From Amycolatopsis acidiphila (GTDB lineage Bacteria > Actinomycetota > Actinomycetes > Mycobacteriales > Pseudonocardiaceae), in contig NZ_CP090063.1 of assembly GCF_021391495.1 (NCBI RefSeq), positions 3,782,001 to 3,846,000 of the forward strand: DNA of 64,000 nucleotides. The letters run 5' to 3'. A model generated the notes under the pieces. That model was not told where the DNA came from. It did no database searches and saw only the letters and a list, made by a program, of their open reading frames with translations. Below, piece after piece: positions 1 through 8,689 of this stretch (the first letter of the stretch is position 1; every line of letters begins with the position of its first letter). Position numbers and translations under genes: made by a program.

Positions 1-2
1 GG

Positions 3-917
3 TTCGGGATCCTGTGTGATTTCGTCATCGACCCGCCGTCGGCTGGCGGAACATGCTTGGACACAATCTATGACGACAATGGGAATTTTTGCGACAGCTT
101 CTTCTATTGGGGTGCCTGGCCCAATTACGACGAAGAGCGGCGCCAGCTACGCAACCTGCAAAAAGGCGGCGGCTACGTCCAACTTCCGGGCGGCGGGTAC
201 GTTTTAACCAAGAACAAAAGGGCTGGAACAACCAATCACAAGGGGCGAGGGCCCGTCGACCCAGCGGCCGCAGCAAAAGCTGCAGAACAGGCCCGCGCTG
301 AGCGTGTCCGTCGCGACGCGTTAACGCCACATGCCAGGCCTGCGAGTGCTCCAACGATCGCAGCCGACATCCAGGCACTCATCGACGCAGCGAACAATGA
401 ACCTGCGATTGACCTCGGCACGCTCGACCCAAGGTCCGTGAACGGTGGCGACGAGCCTTTTGTGCCTGGGACCGTCGACCCCGCTGCTTCATTGCCGAGC
501 GCTTCTGTTGCCGCCTTAGTGGACACTGATGGCTACGTTGTTCTGTTCGGTCAGAAGCGCGCTGACCCCAATTTTTCGACAAAGCCCGGGGTGCCGGACT
601 ATTTGAAAGGGCGATCGATTGAGGACGTCGCGCGTGACCTGAGCGATGGAGAGTTGAGTACCGATCAGATCCGTATCGAAGTTTTTGAGTACAAGGGCGT
701 GCTCGTCTCTACAAATACCCGAGGTCTCTCCGCGCTCAGTCGTGCTGAAAAGCGACCGACGAACGTTGTGTTCACAAGTTACGAAGATCTCAGCAGGAAC
801 ACTCGAAACAGATTGAATGAGACGACCCTTCTGGGCGATTCGTTACCCAGTGCGAGGATACCTATCACACCTGATCGAGACAGTCCTGATATCCTGTACG
901 TTGTTGAGGTGCCCTAG
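3..917 (+). CDS. C-terminal part of a polymorphic-toxin-like protein (5' end outside window)
   Basis: The frame is open from the window edge, so the start lies upstream and only the last ~305 residues are visible; the TTG at 57 is not needed as a start. A Tyr/Gly/Asp-rich stretch (..GAWPNYDEE..) is followed by a Pro/Ala linker and then a compact C-terminal domain from about base 520 (VVLFGQKRADPNFS, then GRSIEDVARDLSDGEL, then TNTRGLSALSRAEKRP). That last pattern resembles the small C-terminal toxin domains of RHS/polymorphic secreted proteins, where a conserved N-R/L-x-A-L segment follows a G-R-S-I/D helix. The stop overlaps the next start by one base, the usual layout for toxin and immunity genes. 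The domain family is inferred from pattern only; enzymatic activity is unknown. Confidence 0.55.
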   Translation, partial: FGILCDFVIDPPSAGGTCLDTIYDDNGNFCDSFFYWGAWPNYDEERRQLRNLQKGGGYVQLPGGGYVLTKNKRAGTTNHKGRGPVDPAAAAKAAEQARAERVRRDALTPHARPASAPTIAADIQALIDAANNEPAIDLGTLDPRSVNGGDEPFVPGTVDPAASLPSASVAALVDTDGYVVLFGQKRADPNFSTKPGVPDYLKGRSIEDVARDLSDGELSTDQIRIEVFEYKGVLVSTNTRGLSALSRAEKRPTNVVFTSYEDLSRNTRNRLNETTLLGDSLPSARIPITPDRDSPDILYVVEVP

Positions 918-1366
918 TGGGAGGCAGAATGGTATATCGAAAGTTGGAGGGTGATCATCTATATACTGGCTGGGACGACGCCCCCAGGTTTTCGATTGAA
1001 AATCGTGCGGCGGGAAATTCGACCGACATTACGGTCGAATATGTGTCGTCTGTGGGCGGGGCTCAGATCACGAAAATTAGATTCCCCGATGTCATAGAGT
1101 ACCGGTGGGTGGATAGCGACTGGGACAGGGTTTGGCCACACGGGGAAGACCACGAGTTCTGGTTGATAGAAATTCTGGAGTCTGAATTCGTTTCTCGGGT
1201 AATCGACAGTAGTCCCTATAAAAGGAACGCAGCGGTTGGCCATAGGTTAGGTAATCTGCCGGAGACAGACGTCCATCACTATCGGCTCGATTTTGACAAC
1301 CACGGAACTTATGACGTGGTCAGCCTCGAATGTGAAGTGTCGGTAATACGAAAGTTGGTGACATAG
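917..1366 (+). CDS. putative immunity protein / hypothetical
   Basis: A 149-aa soluble acidic protein with no signal peptide or membrane segment. The GTG start at 917 shares its G with the upstream TAG; an in-frame ATG at 929 is an alternative. It is rich in Trp, Tyr, Asp and beta-prone stretches (for example YRWVDSDWDRVW) and matches no family I recognise. Its size, acidity and one-base overlap with a toxin-like tail argue for a cognate immunity protein that binds the toxin domain in the cytoplasm. The base composition is clearly less GC-rich than the catabolic genes further right, which suggests recent transfer. The function is inferred from position only. Confidence 0.5.
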   Translation: MGGRMVYRKLEGDHLYTGWDDAPRFSIENRAAGNSTDITVEYVSSVGGAQITKIRFPDVIEYRWVDSDWDRVWPHGEDHEFWLIEILESEFVSRVIDSSPYKRNAAVGHRLGNLPETDVHHYRLDFDNHGTYDVVSLECEVSVIRKLVT

Positions 1367-1386
1367 TACCTATGGGCAGTCGACGA

Positions 1387-2537
1387 TCTGGCTGCGGGTG
1401 CTGGCGGTTGATGAGCCAGCGGCGGAGGTGGTGCGGCGGATCTTCGCCGAGTACCTGGGCGGGAAGGGGGACCGGGCGATCGCTAACGGCCTGAACCGGG
1501 ACGGCATCCCGTGTCCGTCCGCGCGGCGGCCTGAACAGAACCGGCACCGGCTGGCGGATGGCTGGCAGGGGAGTTCGGTACGGGTGATCCTGGAGAACCC
1601 GAGGTACATGGGGTACGCGTTCTTCGGGCGGTGGGCTCGGCAAGAGATGTTGCTCGATCCGGAGGACGTGTCGGCCGGTCACGTGGTGCGGTTCCGCAGG
1701 GTGGTGGCGGAGAAGGTCGTGCGTTCGCGGACCCCTGCGCATCCTGCGATCGTTTCCGTTGAGGACTTCACCCAAGCTCAACTGCTGCGTCGTGCCCGGG
1801 CCGCGGGAGGGATGCGTGGCAGGGCGAAGCTGGAGCGGATCCGGACGCGTGGGACGCGTCCTTACGTTCTGCGGGGCCGCGTTAGGTGCGGGATCTGCAC
1901 GCGGCGGCTGCAAGGCGCGGTGATCCGCAAGGAAGAGGTGTACTACCGCAGCATGGCCCGCACCCTCGCGCCGGGCTCGTCGGCGCTGGCTGGGCATCCC
2001 CGGACGGTAAACCTTCGCGAGTTCGATGTCTTTGACCTGCTGAACCGGTGGCTGGGCGACCTCTTCAAGCCCGAGAATGTGGACCGTACGGTGGCGGCTC
2101 TGGTCGCCTCTCAAGGGCAGGGCCGGACGGCAGCGGTGGAGACGATCAGGAAGAGGCTCAGTGACGCGGAGGCTCGGCTGCGGCGGCTGCAAGCCGCGAT
2201 CGAGGCCGGGGTTGATCCTGCGGCACTCGTCGAGGCGATCAACGAGGCGCAGGCACAGCGAGCGGCTGCCCGTGCCGAGCTGGACGGGGTTGCGCCACCG
2301 ACTGCGGTCAGTGAGGCCGAGGTGTATGCCATGATCGGCGCCCTGGGAGATGTGGCTGCGGCGCTCAAGCACGCGAAGCCAGAAGTCCTGGAGCAGCTTT
2401 ACGACCGACTCAACGTAGAGCTGCTATACGAACCAAAGGGGCGCACCGTTCTTGCTTCGGTGACGCCCCGTGTGGTTAGCGAGTGTGTCCGAGGGGGGAG
2501 TTGCACACTATCCACACGGATCGGGCTGCCTGGCTGA
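1387..2537 (+). pseudogene. 5'-truncated serine integrase (element 1 right end)
   Basis: From about 1387 the translation matches the complete integrase at 29038-30792, starting at its L-R-V-L-A segment. The catalytic resolvase domain with the active serine is missing, leaving the recombinase domain, zinc ribbon and coiled coil. The zinc ribbon is damaged: the last Cys of the intact copy (AYYRC) is Ser here (VYYRS), so this copy was decaying before or after truncation. The frame runs through the core GTGTCCGAGGGGGG at 2485 and stops 39 bases later. Loss of the 5' part and joining to the immunity gene region indicates a deletion with a breakpoint near 1387. It cannot catalyse recombination. Confidence 0.85.
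2468..2519. other. attachment-site junction A (element 1 / element 2)
   Basis: The core GTGTCCGAGGGGGG (2485-2498) is flanked by near-perfect inverted arms: CCGTGTGGTTAG at 2468 and its counterpart ending CCACACGG at 2512-2519. The same core ends the intact integrase gene inside tRNA-Leu at 30773, and the same pair of arms appears at 14221-14273. A core with dyad arms at the 3' end of an integrase frame is what a right-end/left-end (attP-like) junction between tandem elements should look like. Confidence 0.75.
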
Positions 2538-3091
2538 GCCTCGGATCCGGCGGCGGATGCGTGTGCGAGTTCGAGCCCCCGGTGAGATTCCGGCAGCAAT
2601 CACACCACGCGTCCTGCCTGACGGGCTGCTGATCCGGGTCGACGTGAGGCTTGTGATGGACCGTCGGCCACGGGGGAGCGCGCGGTGAGCACGATGCGCA
2701 GGTTCGAGCCCCCGGCAGGGCACGCAACAGATGGGAACAGCTCCGACCAGGGGTTTCTTCAGGGGACGTTTGGTCGTTGAGCACCGGGTATCGCTCGATC
2801 GGAGTAGCGGACCAGTCTCGACCAAGCTTGCCGGTGACGACGAGACGACGTTAGGGAGTCGCGCGTGATCTGGCGATCTCCCCTGCGTCGAGCCGTGTTC
2901 AGGCGGTCGACGCTCTGCAGCGGATCGCTCTGCAGGGCTTCCGAGATCAAGTTCAATACTAGCTCAGTTCGAACACGTCGTGCTGCGCGACGTGCCCGGC
3001 CGGACCTGCCGTTGTGAAGGCGGCACCGCCGGGTGCGTCACCACCCACGGCGGGGCCTTGACGCCTACCCTGTAAGGAGGGCGAGGACCAA
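2520..3091. other. non-coding left end of element 2
   Basis: I see no convincing gene here. The stretch contains two copies of a segment reading GATGCG.. followed by GTTCGAGCCCCCGG (2556-2582 and 2693-2715), which resemble tRNA T-arm sequence and may be vestiges of other attachment sites. A strong Shine-Dalgarno (AAGGAGGG, from about 3074) precedes the next gene. The open frames on the minus strand here have shadow-like composition and no recognisable domain. Confidence 0.4.
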
Positions 3092-3932
3092 ATGAGCGAC
3101 GCTACAGAAACCGCACGTTCAGGCGAGGCTGGGTTCCCGCCCATTGACGGAGTGGCTCAGCGTCCGACCGATCCGGCAACAGTTGTCCGCACTGTCACTG
3201 TGATCATGGGCGTTGTCGTCGCCCTCACCTTCATGTTTGGCTTCGGCAACGTCCTCAATCTGGCGCTCCGGCTTGGCGTGCCCGCCTGGGTTGCACCGCT
3301 CGTGGCGCCTGCGGTTGATCTCTCAATCGTTGGGCTGCTGCTCGGCACACGGCACCTGGCGCTCACCGGTGCTTCGCCGGAGGTATTGCGGCCTGCCTGC
3401 CGGCTGCTGATCTTCGCGAGCGTTGTCACGCTCGCGCTGAACGTGGCGGAGCCTTTGGTCGCGGGGCGAGTTTGGCAAGGCGGCGTTCGACGCGGTAGGG
3501 CCGCTCCTGTTGATCGGTTGGTCGGAGATCGGCCCCGGCCTCTTGCATGCGATGGGCGTCACGAGTCGTGTGCCTGTCGCACGCGAGCTCGATCGGTCTG
3601 AGCCAGCTGTCGATGCGGACTCGGATGATGGTGCGCCGGAAACGGGGCACGAACTCGACGAGGACGTCCTGTCGAAGGGTGAGGAGCGAGCAGTCGTTGG
3701 GCGCACGCCGGAGGCTCTCTTGGCTCAGGCCCGGCGAGAAGACGCGGTTCATCGTGAGGCTCACCAGAAGCCGATATCCGCTGACACGTTGCGCGTCCGA
3801 CTCGGGGTTGGGGCCACTCGGGCCCGCCAGCTCGTCAAGATCGTCCGGTCCGAGTTCGAGGAGCAGATCGCCGTGCAGCGAGCCACGGGTGATGTGGTGA
3901 ACGAAGAGGAGGAGGCAACCATGGCGGCATGA
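3092..3932 (+). pseudogene. SpdB/DUF2637-like transfer membrane protein, frameshifted
   Basis: The first frame (3092-~3468) encodes two or three membrane segments (VIMGVVVALTFMFGFGNVL; WVAPLVAPAVDLSIVGLLLG). After about 3468 the coding sense continues one frame over (EFGKAAFDAVGPLLLIGWSE) into 3510-3932, which ends with a helix-turn-helix-like segment (TLRVRLGVGATRARQLV). Membrane segments plus a C-terminal HTH is the layout of SpdB/DUF2637 proteins of actinomycete conjugative elements, and the same layout is intact at 26285-26884. One extra base in the run GGGGCGAG near 3468 explains the split. Start: ATG 3092 after GGAGGG. In element 2 this is the only surviving transfer-type gene. Confidence 0.7.
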
Positions 3933-4085
3933 ATCGATCGTGTAGGTGCCCCACCCGGACGCCGACGCTCTGGTGTGACGTCCGCCGCTGGCGATCACTG
4001 CCGTATCTCAGTATCTCGCTACCGGTGTCGTTACGCTGGACTGTTCTGGTGCGATTGTCGGGGGAGACCAGACGAGGGGGTTGCC

Positions 4086-5936
4086 GTGGGCAGGCGCAGG
4101 CTTCGACCACGAAGGCAGTGGCTGCTGGTCACCGGCCTGCTCGTAGTAGCGGTCATAGCGAGCGGGCTTGCCGTTGCCCAGAGATGGCCGGGCGCCGCGT
4201 GGTGGGTCGCGGGCGGGGCTGCGGGGTTAGCGGTGCTGGTGGCCGGCCTGGGTCCACTCTGGCAGCGTGGGCGCGAGCGGCGCGCAGCTGCGGCGTCTGC
4301 GGTTCGGCGAGGCGTGCGCGCCGTGGGCAGGACGGTGAGCGAGGTGAGCTTGGACGACCTGCGCGTGCACACCGCCGTCGTCGACGTCCCCTACCTGCCG
4401 CGGCCGACCAAGGAACGGGAGGTCTGCGAGCATCTGCGCGCGCGCCGGCCGGTGTTGATCGTGGGACCGTCCATGGTCGGAAAGACCCGGCTGGCTGCCG
4501 TCGCCGTCCGGCAGGTCCTTCCTGACACACCACTTCTGCTGCCGGACAGCCCGACCGCACTCGGCGACCTCGATAAGGCCGACATCACCCCGGATCAGCA
4601 CGTGATCTGGCTAGATGACCTAGATCGATTCCTCATCAACGGCGGCCTGACTGCTGGGCTGATCCAACGGCTTCAGACATCGAACTGGATCGTCGCCACT
4701 CTGCGGGGTCACGAGTGGGACCGGCTTCAGCCCACCGACCAGCTGCGCTCGCCCGAATGGGACGTGCTCCGCCTCTTCCAGTTGGTGCTGCTCGACCGCG
4801 ATCGGGACCGGCCCACCGACGAAGATCTGCGGTGTGCTGTGCCGGACGAGGACATTCGGGCACGGATCGCCCGGACTGGGATCGGCGAATACGTCGGCGC
4901 CGCCCAGCATGTCCGTGACCAGCTCACAGTCGCCGAAAGCGCCAACCCTCTCGGCTACGCCCTGGTCGCCGGCGTGGCCGACTGGTCGCGCATGGGCCTC
5001 ACTCGCGCCGTCCCGGCGGAACTCCTACCCCGGCTCGCCAAGGCTCGACTGACCGGACGACGCCGCGACGAACTCGACAACGACGAGAAATACCGCGCGG
5101 CGCTCGACTGGGCCGCCCGGGAAATCAACCCGACCGTGTCACTGCTGGAGCCAGCTGACGGAACTTACCGCGTATATGACCTCGTGCTCGATCACCTCGC
5201 CACAGCAACCGACCGAACCGTCCCCGCCACCACCTGGCAACTAGCCATTGACGAAGCAGCAGCCGACGAACTGACCGCGGTCGGCTACCAAGCCGCGATG
5301 ATCCACGAGCTCCCGGACATCGCAGGTGCCGCCTGGCAAAAGGCAGCTGATGCGGGCAACCTCGACGCGATGTCCAACCTGGGCGTCCTGCTGAAGGAGT
5401 GGGGCGACACAGTCGAGGCCGAGCGCTGGTGGCGCCAAGCAGCCAACGCCGGCCACTTGCTCGCCATGTCCAACCTGGGTGCCCTGCTACAGGAGCGGGG
5501 CGACATCGCCGAGGCCGAGCACTGGTACCGCCAAGCAGCCAACGCCGGCCACCTGTTCGCGATGCACAACCTGGGTGTCTTACTGCAGGAGCGGGGCGAC
5601 ATCGCCGAGGCCGAGCACTGGTACCGCCAAGCAGCCAACGCCGGCCACCTGTTCGCGATGCACAACCTGGGTGTCCTGCTGCAGGAGCGGGGCGACATCG
5701 CCGAGGCCGAGCACTGGTGCCACCAAGCAGCCAACGCCGGCCACCGTGACGCGATGTTCAATCTGGGTGTCCTGCTGCAGGAGCGGGGCGCCACAGTCGA
5801 GGCCGAGCACTGGTGGCGTCAGGCAGCCAACGCTGGCCAACCTGAGGCGATGCACAACCTGGGCGTCCTCCTGCACGAGCGGGGCGACACCGCCGAGGCC
5901 GAGCACTGGTGGTACCAAGCAGCGAATGTCAGCTAA
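4086..5936 (+). CDS. membrane-anchored STAND-like ATPase with Sel1 repeats
   Basis: 616 aa from GTG 4086 (GAGGGGG a few bases upstream; the frame also extends to a GTG at 3975 without a good site). Two hydrophobic segments occupy about residues 11-30 and 38-57, so the rest should be cytoplasmic. A P-loop follows (GPSMVGKT, ~residue 125) with a Walker B-like WLDDLDRFL. A helical region comes next, then Sel1/TPR-like repeats of 32 residues, e.g. LGVLLQERGDIAEAEHW. ATPase plus superhelical repeats is typical of STAND signalling proteins, where repeats sense a ligand and the ATPase oligomerises. No separate effector domain is visible, so the membrane segments may be the effector. It sits next to a caspase module on the same element. 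A defence role is inferred. Confidence 0.7.
   Translation: MGRRRLRPRRQWLLVTGLLVVAVIASGLAVAQRWPGAAWWVAGGAAGLAVLVAGLGPLWQRGRERRAAAASAVRRGVRAVGRTVSEVSLDDLRVHTAVVDVPYLPRPTKEREVCEHLRARRPVLIVGPSMVGKTRLAAVAVRQVLPDTPLLLPDSPTALGDLDKADITPDQHVIWLDDLDRFLINGGLTAGLIQRLQTSNWIVATLRGHEWDRLQPTDQLRSPEWDVLRLFQLVLLDRDRDRPTDEDLRCAVPDEDIRARIARTGIGEYVGAAQHVRDQLTVAESANPLGYALVAGVADWSRMGLTRAVPAELLPRLAKARLTGRRRDELDNDEKYRAALDWAAREINPTVSLLEPADGTYRVYDLVLDHLATATDRTVPATTWQLAIDEAAADELTAVGYQAAMIHELPDIAGAAWQKAADAGNLDAMSNLGVLLKEWGDTVEAERWWRQAANAGHLLAMSNLGALLQERGDIAEAEHWYRQAANAGHLFAMHNLGVLLQERGDIAEAEHWYRQAANAGHLFAMHNLGVLLQERGDIAEAEHWCHQAANAGHRDAMFNLGVLLQERGATVEAEHWWRQAANAGQPEAMHNLGVLLHERGDTAEAEHWWYQAANVS
5359..5930 (+). repeat. 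96-bp tandem coding repeats (Sel1-like units)
   Basis: About six consecutive 32-codon units. The central ones are nearly identical at DNA level: the GGAGCGGGGCGACATCGCC segment recurs at 5492 and again 96 bases later at 5588. Such identity points to recent unit duplication, so repeat number may vary between strains. Confidence 0.85.
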
Positions 5937-6241
5937 CCCCGCGCGGAGAACTCCCTCGACAGCGTTATGGCCGACGGCAACACCGGGCCACAAAGTGATG
6001 AGGATCCGAAAGCCAGCATGTAACGGCCCCGCATGACCTACGCGGCCAGCTTGTCCGCGACACCGTCAGGGCCGCACCAGCCTCGGTCACCCACGCGGGA
6101 GCTGTCGACGACCGCGGCTGGGGTGTCAGTCGGCCGATCAGGACTATCGTGAACATCGAGCCCCCGGAAGTCCCAAGCAGGACGGTCTCTTAAGGATGCA
6201 AGTCGGCGTCGGCCAGGGGACGTCCGCACCTGGCAGCGCGC
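5937..6241. other. non-coding stretch
   Basis: No gene is supported. It separates the Sel1-repeat gene from a set of gene remnants; I see no terminator hairpin and no clear promoter. Confidence 0.4.
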
Positions 6242-6445
6242 GTGGACCTCAAGGCCGACCGCTCGGCCGGCCTGCTCCTGGTTCCCGGTGCCTTTCTCGA
6301 GGAGGGGCAGGACGTCGGGCGAGTGGCAGCCGAGCTGGCGCGCACGCTTCGCGACTTGGCGTCCTGGCTCGGCCTCCGGGACGTGGTGACGGGCGATCGG
6401 GGCGCGCTCAGTCAGCCGCTCGCCGCCGCGCTGGCACGGCTGTGA
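6242..6445 (+). pseudogene. C-terminal remnant of a YcaQ-like winged-helix (DNA glycosylase family) protein
   Basis: The 67 codons read VDLKADRSAGLLLV.. through ..VAAELARTLRDLASWLGL.. to ..ALSQPLAAALARL and stop at 6445. V-D-L-K-A-D-R followed by an E-L-x-x-L-A-x-W-L-G-L helix is the recognisable C-terminal signature of the YcaQ/DUF1006 winged-helix family (interstrand-crosslink DNA glycosylases). The ~330 residues that should precede it are absent, so this is a truncated relic. The GTG at 6242 is only the first codon of the visible homology, not a real start. The family call rests on recalled signature sequence. Confidence 0.5.
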
Positions 6446-6494
6446 CCTCCGGTCCGTCCTGACGGTCACCCGGGTGACCCGTTAGGTTGGGCGG

Positions 6495-6750
6495 ATGATC
6501 GAACCGGCTGAAGAAGCGGTGCGCTGGGCGGAGGCTGCGGTCGCGCACCCCGTGGTGGACTGGACCGGGCTGCGTGAGGGCGGAGCCCCGTGGCGGTTGC
6601 GGTTCGGTAACGGCCGCGAGGCGGTGTTGCGCACCGGGGGCGCTTTCGACACCGAAGTGGTGGCGCTTCGGTTGGCCGGCGAACGCGGGCTTCCAGCGCC
6701 GCGCCTGCTGGCTGCGGGGGAGGGGATCATGTTGCTGTCGGTGGTGCATG
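6495..6750 (+). pseudogene. N-terminal remnant of an aminoglycoside-phosphotransferase-family kinase
   Basis: From ATG 6495 the protein reads ..WRLRFGNGREAVLRTG.., ..FDTEVVALRLAGERGLPAPR.., then ..LLSVVHG. This matches the start of the N-lobe of APH/choline-kinase-like proteins (beta strands, helix C with its Glu, hinge). After about base 6750 the homology stops abruptly and the frame continues as Arg-rich nonsense. The catalytic loop (HxD) and DFG-like motif are missing, so it is inactive. The breakpoint coincides with the 3' end of an unrelated minus-strand gene, so two truncated genes are fused tail to tail. Confidence 0.6.
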
Positions 6751-7760
6751 GCGGCCGTCGCCGACGACTTCGATGGTTCCAGCGGTTTCGAGCATCGCGT
6801 AGTCCTCCGCGATGCGCTCGTGGTTGCCGGCTTCGCCGTCGCGGATGAGGACGTGCAGGAATGCGCCGGGGCTGTTGAGCTTCCACGACGCGAAGGTCGA
6901 TGCGTAGATCATGCTGCCCACGAGCTGACGGATGTGGCCGGAGGGGTCGCGGGGGTCGGTACCGAACGGGTCTCGATGCAGGTGTGGCGTAAAGAGGAGC
7001 TTCTTATCGCTGGTGGCGACGACCTGGGACCGCTCGACCAACCCGGCGCTTACGGCGAAGTCGTTCCACCGCTGCTCGGTGCTCTTGACGTGCTCCTCCG
7101 GAATACCGGCGAGGCCATGACCTCCCCTGTCAGCGCACCGACTTCCCGCCGCACGCGCGCGTCCTCAGTACGGAGCGCGGCCGTCACCATCTCGGCGTCA
7201 CCGACCCAGACGTTCGGATTGAAGACCGCCACGCGGCCGTCTTCGCTCTGCACCTCACGCACGAGGTTGACGGTGATCAAGCAGCTCAACGCTCGCTCGG
7301 CTGCCTCGTCCCCATGCCCAGAGCCGGCCTGCAGAGCTGCCTGACGCTCCAGCGGCTGGATCGAGGTCGCCAGCATGATCTCCAGCGCGGCGCGTTGTGT
7401 CGGCGTGGCGAGCAGCATTCCGAACAGCCGATCCGTCGCGCTCAACAGCTCGGCGCTTTGCGGGACGAAGGCCGACACGCTGGCCAGCCCTCCATCGGGT
7501 CGCCGGTCGCATTGAACCCAGCCCAGCTGTTCCAGCGTGGGCAGCACATACCGGTCAAGATCCAACGGCCCGATTTTCGCCTCGATGCCGATGGCGCGTA
7601 CTCGATCGGCCGAGGAAACTTGGGCGTTACGCAGCCGCCATGCCATCTCGTAGACCTGCCCGGCAAACCGCAACGTCTCCAGTTCGGCGTGTACAGCCGA
7701 CGGCGAGTAAGCGGTCAGGTGTCCAGAAAAACCCAAGATGAGCTGAGCGTCGCTGATCAA
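6727..7760 (-). pseudogene. unknown actinobacterial protein, frameshifted and 3'-truncated
   Basis: The probable start is TTG 7760 with GGGGGA upstream (LISDAQLILGFSGHLT..). The reading continues to about 7110, where the sense frame shifts: the other frame supplies LAGIPEEHVKSTEQRW and runs on as ..LLFTPHLHRDPFGTDPRD.. to 6727. Together the two parts would give a soluble protein of about 340 aa, helical, with no family I recognise. Its far end meets the kinase remnant at ~6750 without its own natural stop region, so the C-terminus is probably lost. One indel plus a truncation make it a likely pseudogene. Longer N-terminal extensions upstream of 7760 look non-coding. Confidence 0.5.
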
Positions 7761-8332
7761 GAATCCCCCTGGACGTGATCCGTGAAGGCTGGACCCACCA
7801 GCGCAACGGGCAACCGCGCCTGTGCAGGCCCTGGCCCTGATCCTGCTTGTTTTCATCGTCGGGGTGGCGCTCTTGATCTAGTGCTGGTTTGATACCGCGA
7901 GCACGTCGACGTGTGCAAGTAGCCGGCGCGGGGTCAGAGCCGGGGTTTGACCCGTTGAAGTCTGCCTCCGGAGGGTGACCAACAGGCTTGACTAGCGTGT
8001 CTACCTGCGACTTTGTGTTCAGGAGTGACAGGTCCTGGGACTGAAATGACTCCTGTTGACGGCGTTTCGGTCCCACTGCCAGCTTCAGCGAAGCTAACTT
8101 TTCAGGCATCGGCGTGTCGGTATCCCGGGCGTGTCGTCAAGTGGTCCGCAGCGTCGTGGCGCAACACGGGAGGTGCGGGGTGCGTTCGGAGACCTCGGCC
8201 TGAGGGGTCGCGCCTGCCGCCGCACACCTGTCGTATAACGGGTCACGCTTCAGCAAACGGGAGTAACAGCGCGTGGTCTGTGGCGATATCTCTGATGCCT
8301 GTTTTGTCAGATGGTGGCTCCCAGGGGGACGC
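7761..8332. other. non-coding region upstream of the caspase module
   Basis: No supported gene in ~570 bases. It must contain the promoter of the EACC1-caspase pair. A TTGACT at about 7986 is a possible -35 element, but no matching -10 is convincing. The immediate start region has AGGGGGAC seven bases before ATG 8333. Confidence 0.4.
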
Positions 8333-8689
8333 ATGGACATTGTGGTGACGATCGAAGATGGCCAGCCCGATGAGCTTCGCAGGATCGAGACCGCGGTGCG
8401 CGATGAACTTCAGGAGCAGGGCGTGCAGGTCGACCGCGCCGTCACCGAGGTCGAACAAGGCGCGCTCGGCGCCCTGGAAGTACTCCAGTTCGTCGGGGAG
8501 AACGTGATGCTTCCGGTGCTCGTGCAGGCGCTCTACGACTACGTTGTAAAGCGGCTGCGCGAACCGGACGGCGACGCCCTCAAGATCCACGCCGCCAGGA
8601 CCGACCTCCCCGACGGCACCCGCCGCTGCGAGCTTACCGTCGAAGGGGAAGCGAAGGAGGTAGCCGCGGCACTCGAGGAACTGCTGTGA
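8333..8689 (+). CDS. EACC1-like effector-associated protein
   Basis: 118 aa from ATG 8333 (AGGGGGA before it; an upstream GTG at 8273 gives a non-coding-looking extension). Layout: beta-rich N-terminus (MDIVVTIEDG), a charged helix, a hydrophobic/amphipathic segment (ENVMLPVLVQALYDYVV), then two strands and a C-terminal helix (KEVAAALEELL). This size and order match the small EACC1 (effector-associated constant component 1) proteins described beside caspase- or trypsin-type effectors in actinobacterial conflict systems. It overlaps the caspase gene by four bases (GTGA), so the two are translated together and probably interact. The family call is by architecture and context rather than a strict motif. 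Confidence 0.6.
   Translation: MDIVVTIEDGQPDELRRIETAVRDELQEQGVQVDRAVTEVEQGALGALEVLQFVGENVMLPVLVQALYDYVVKRLREPDGDALKIHAARTDLPDGTRRCELTVEGEAKEVAAALEELL

Noticed and set aside
2476..2784. Minus-strand frames around junction A as genes
   Set aside because: They cross the attachment core and T-arm-like repeats, lack ribosome sites, and match nothing recognisable.
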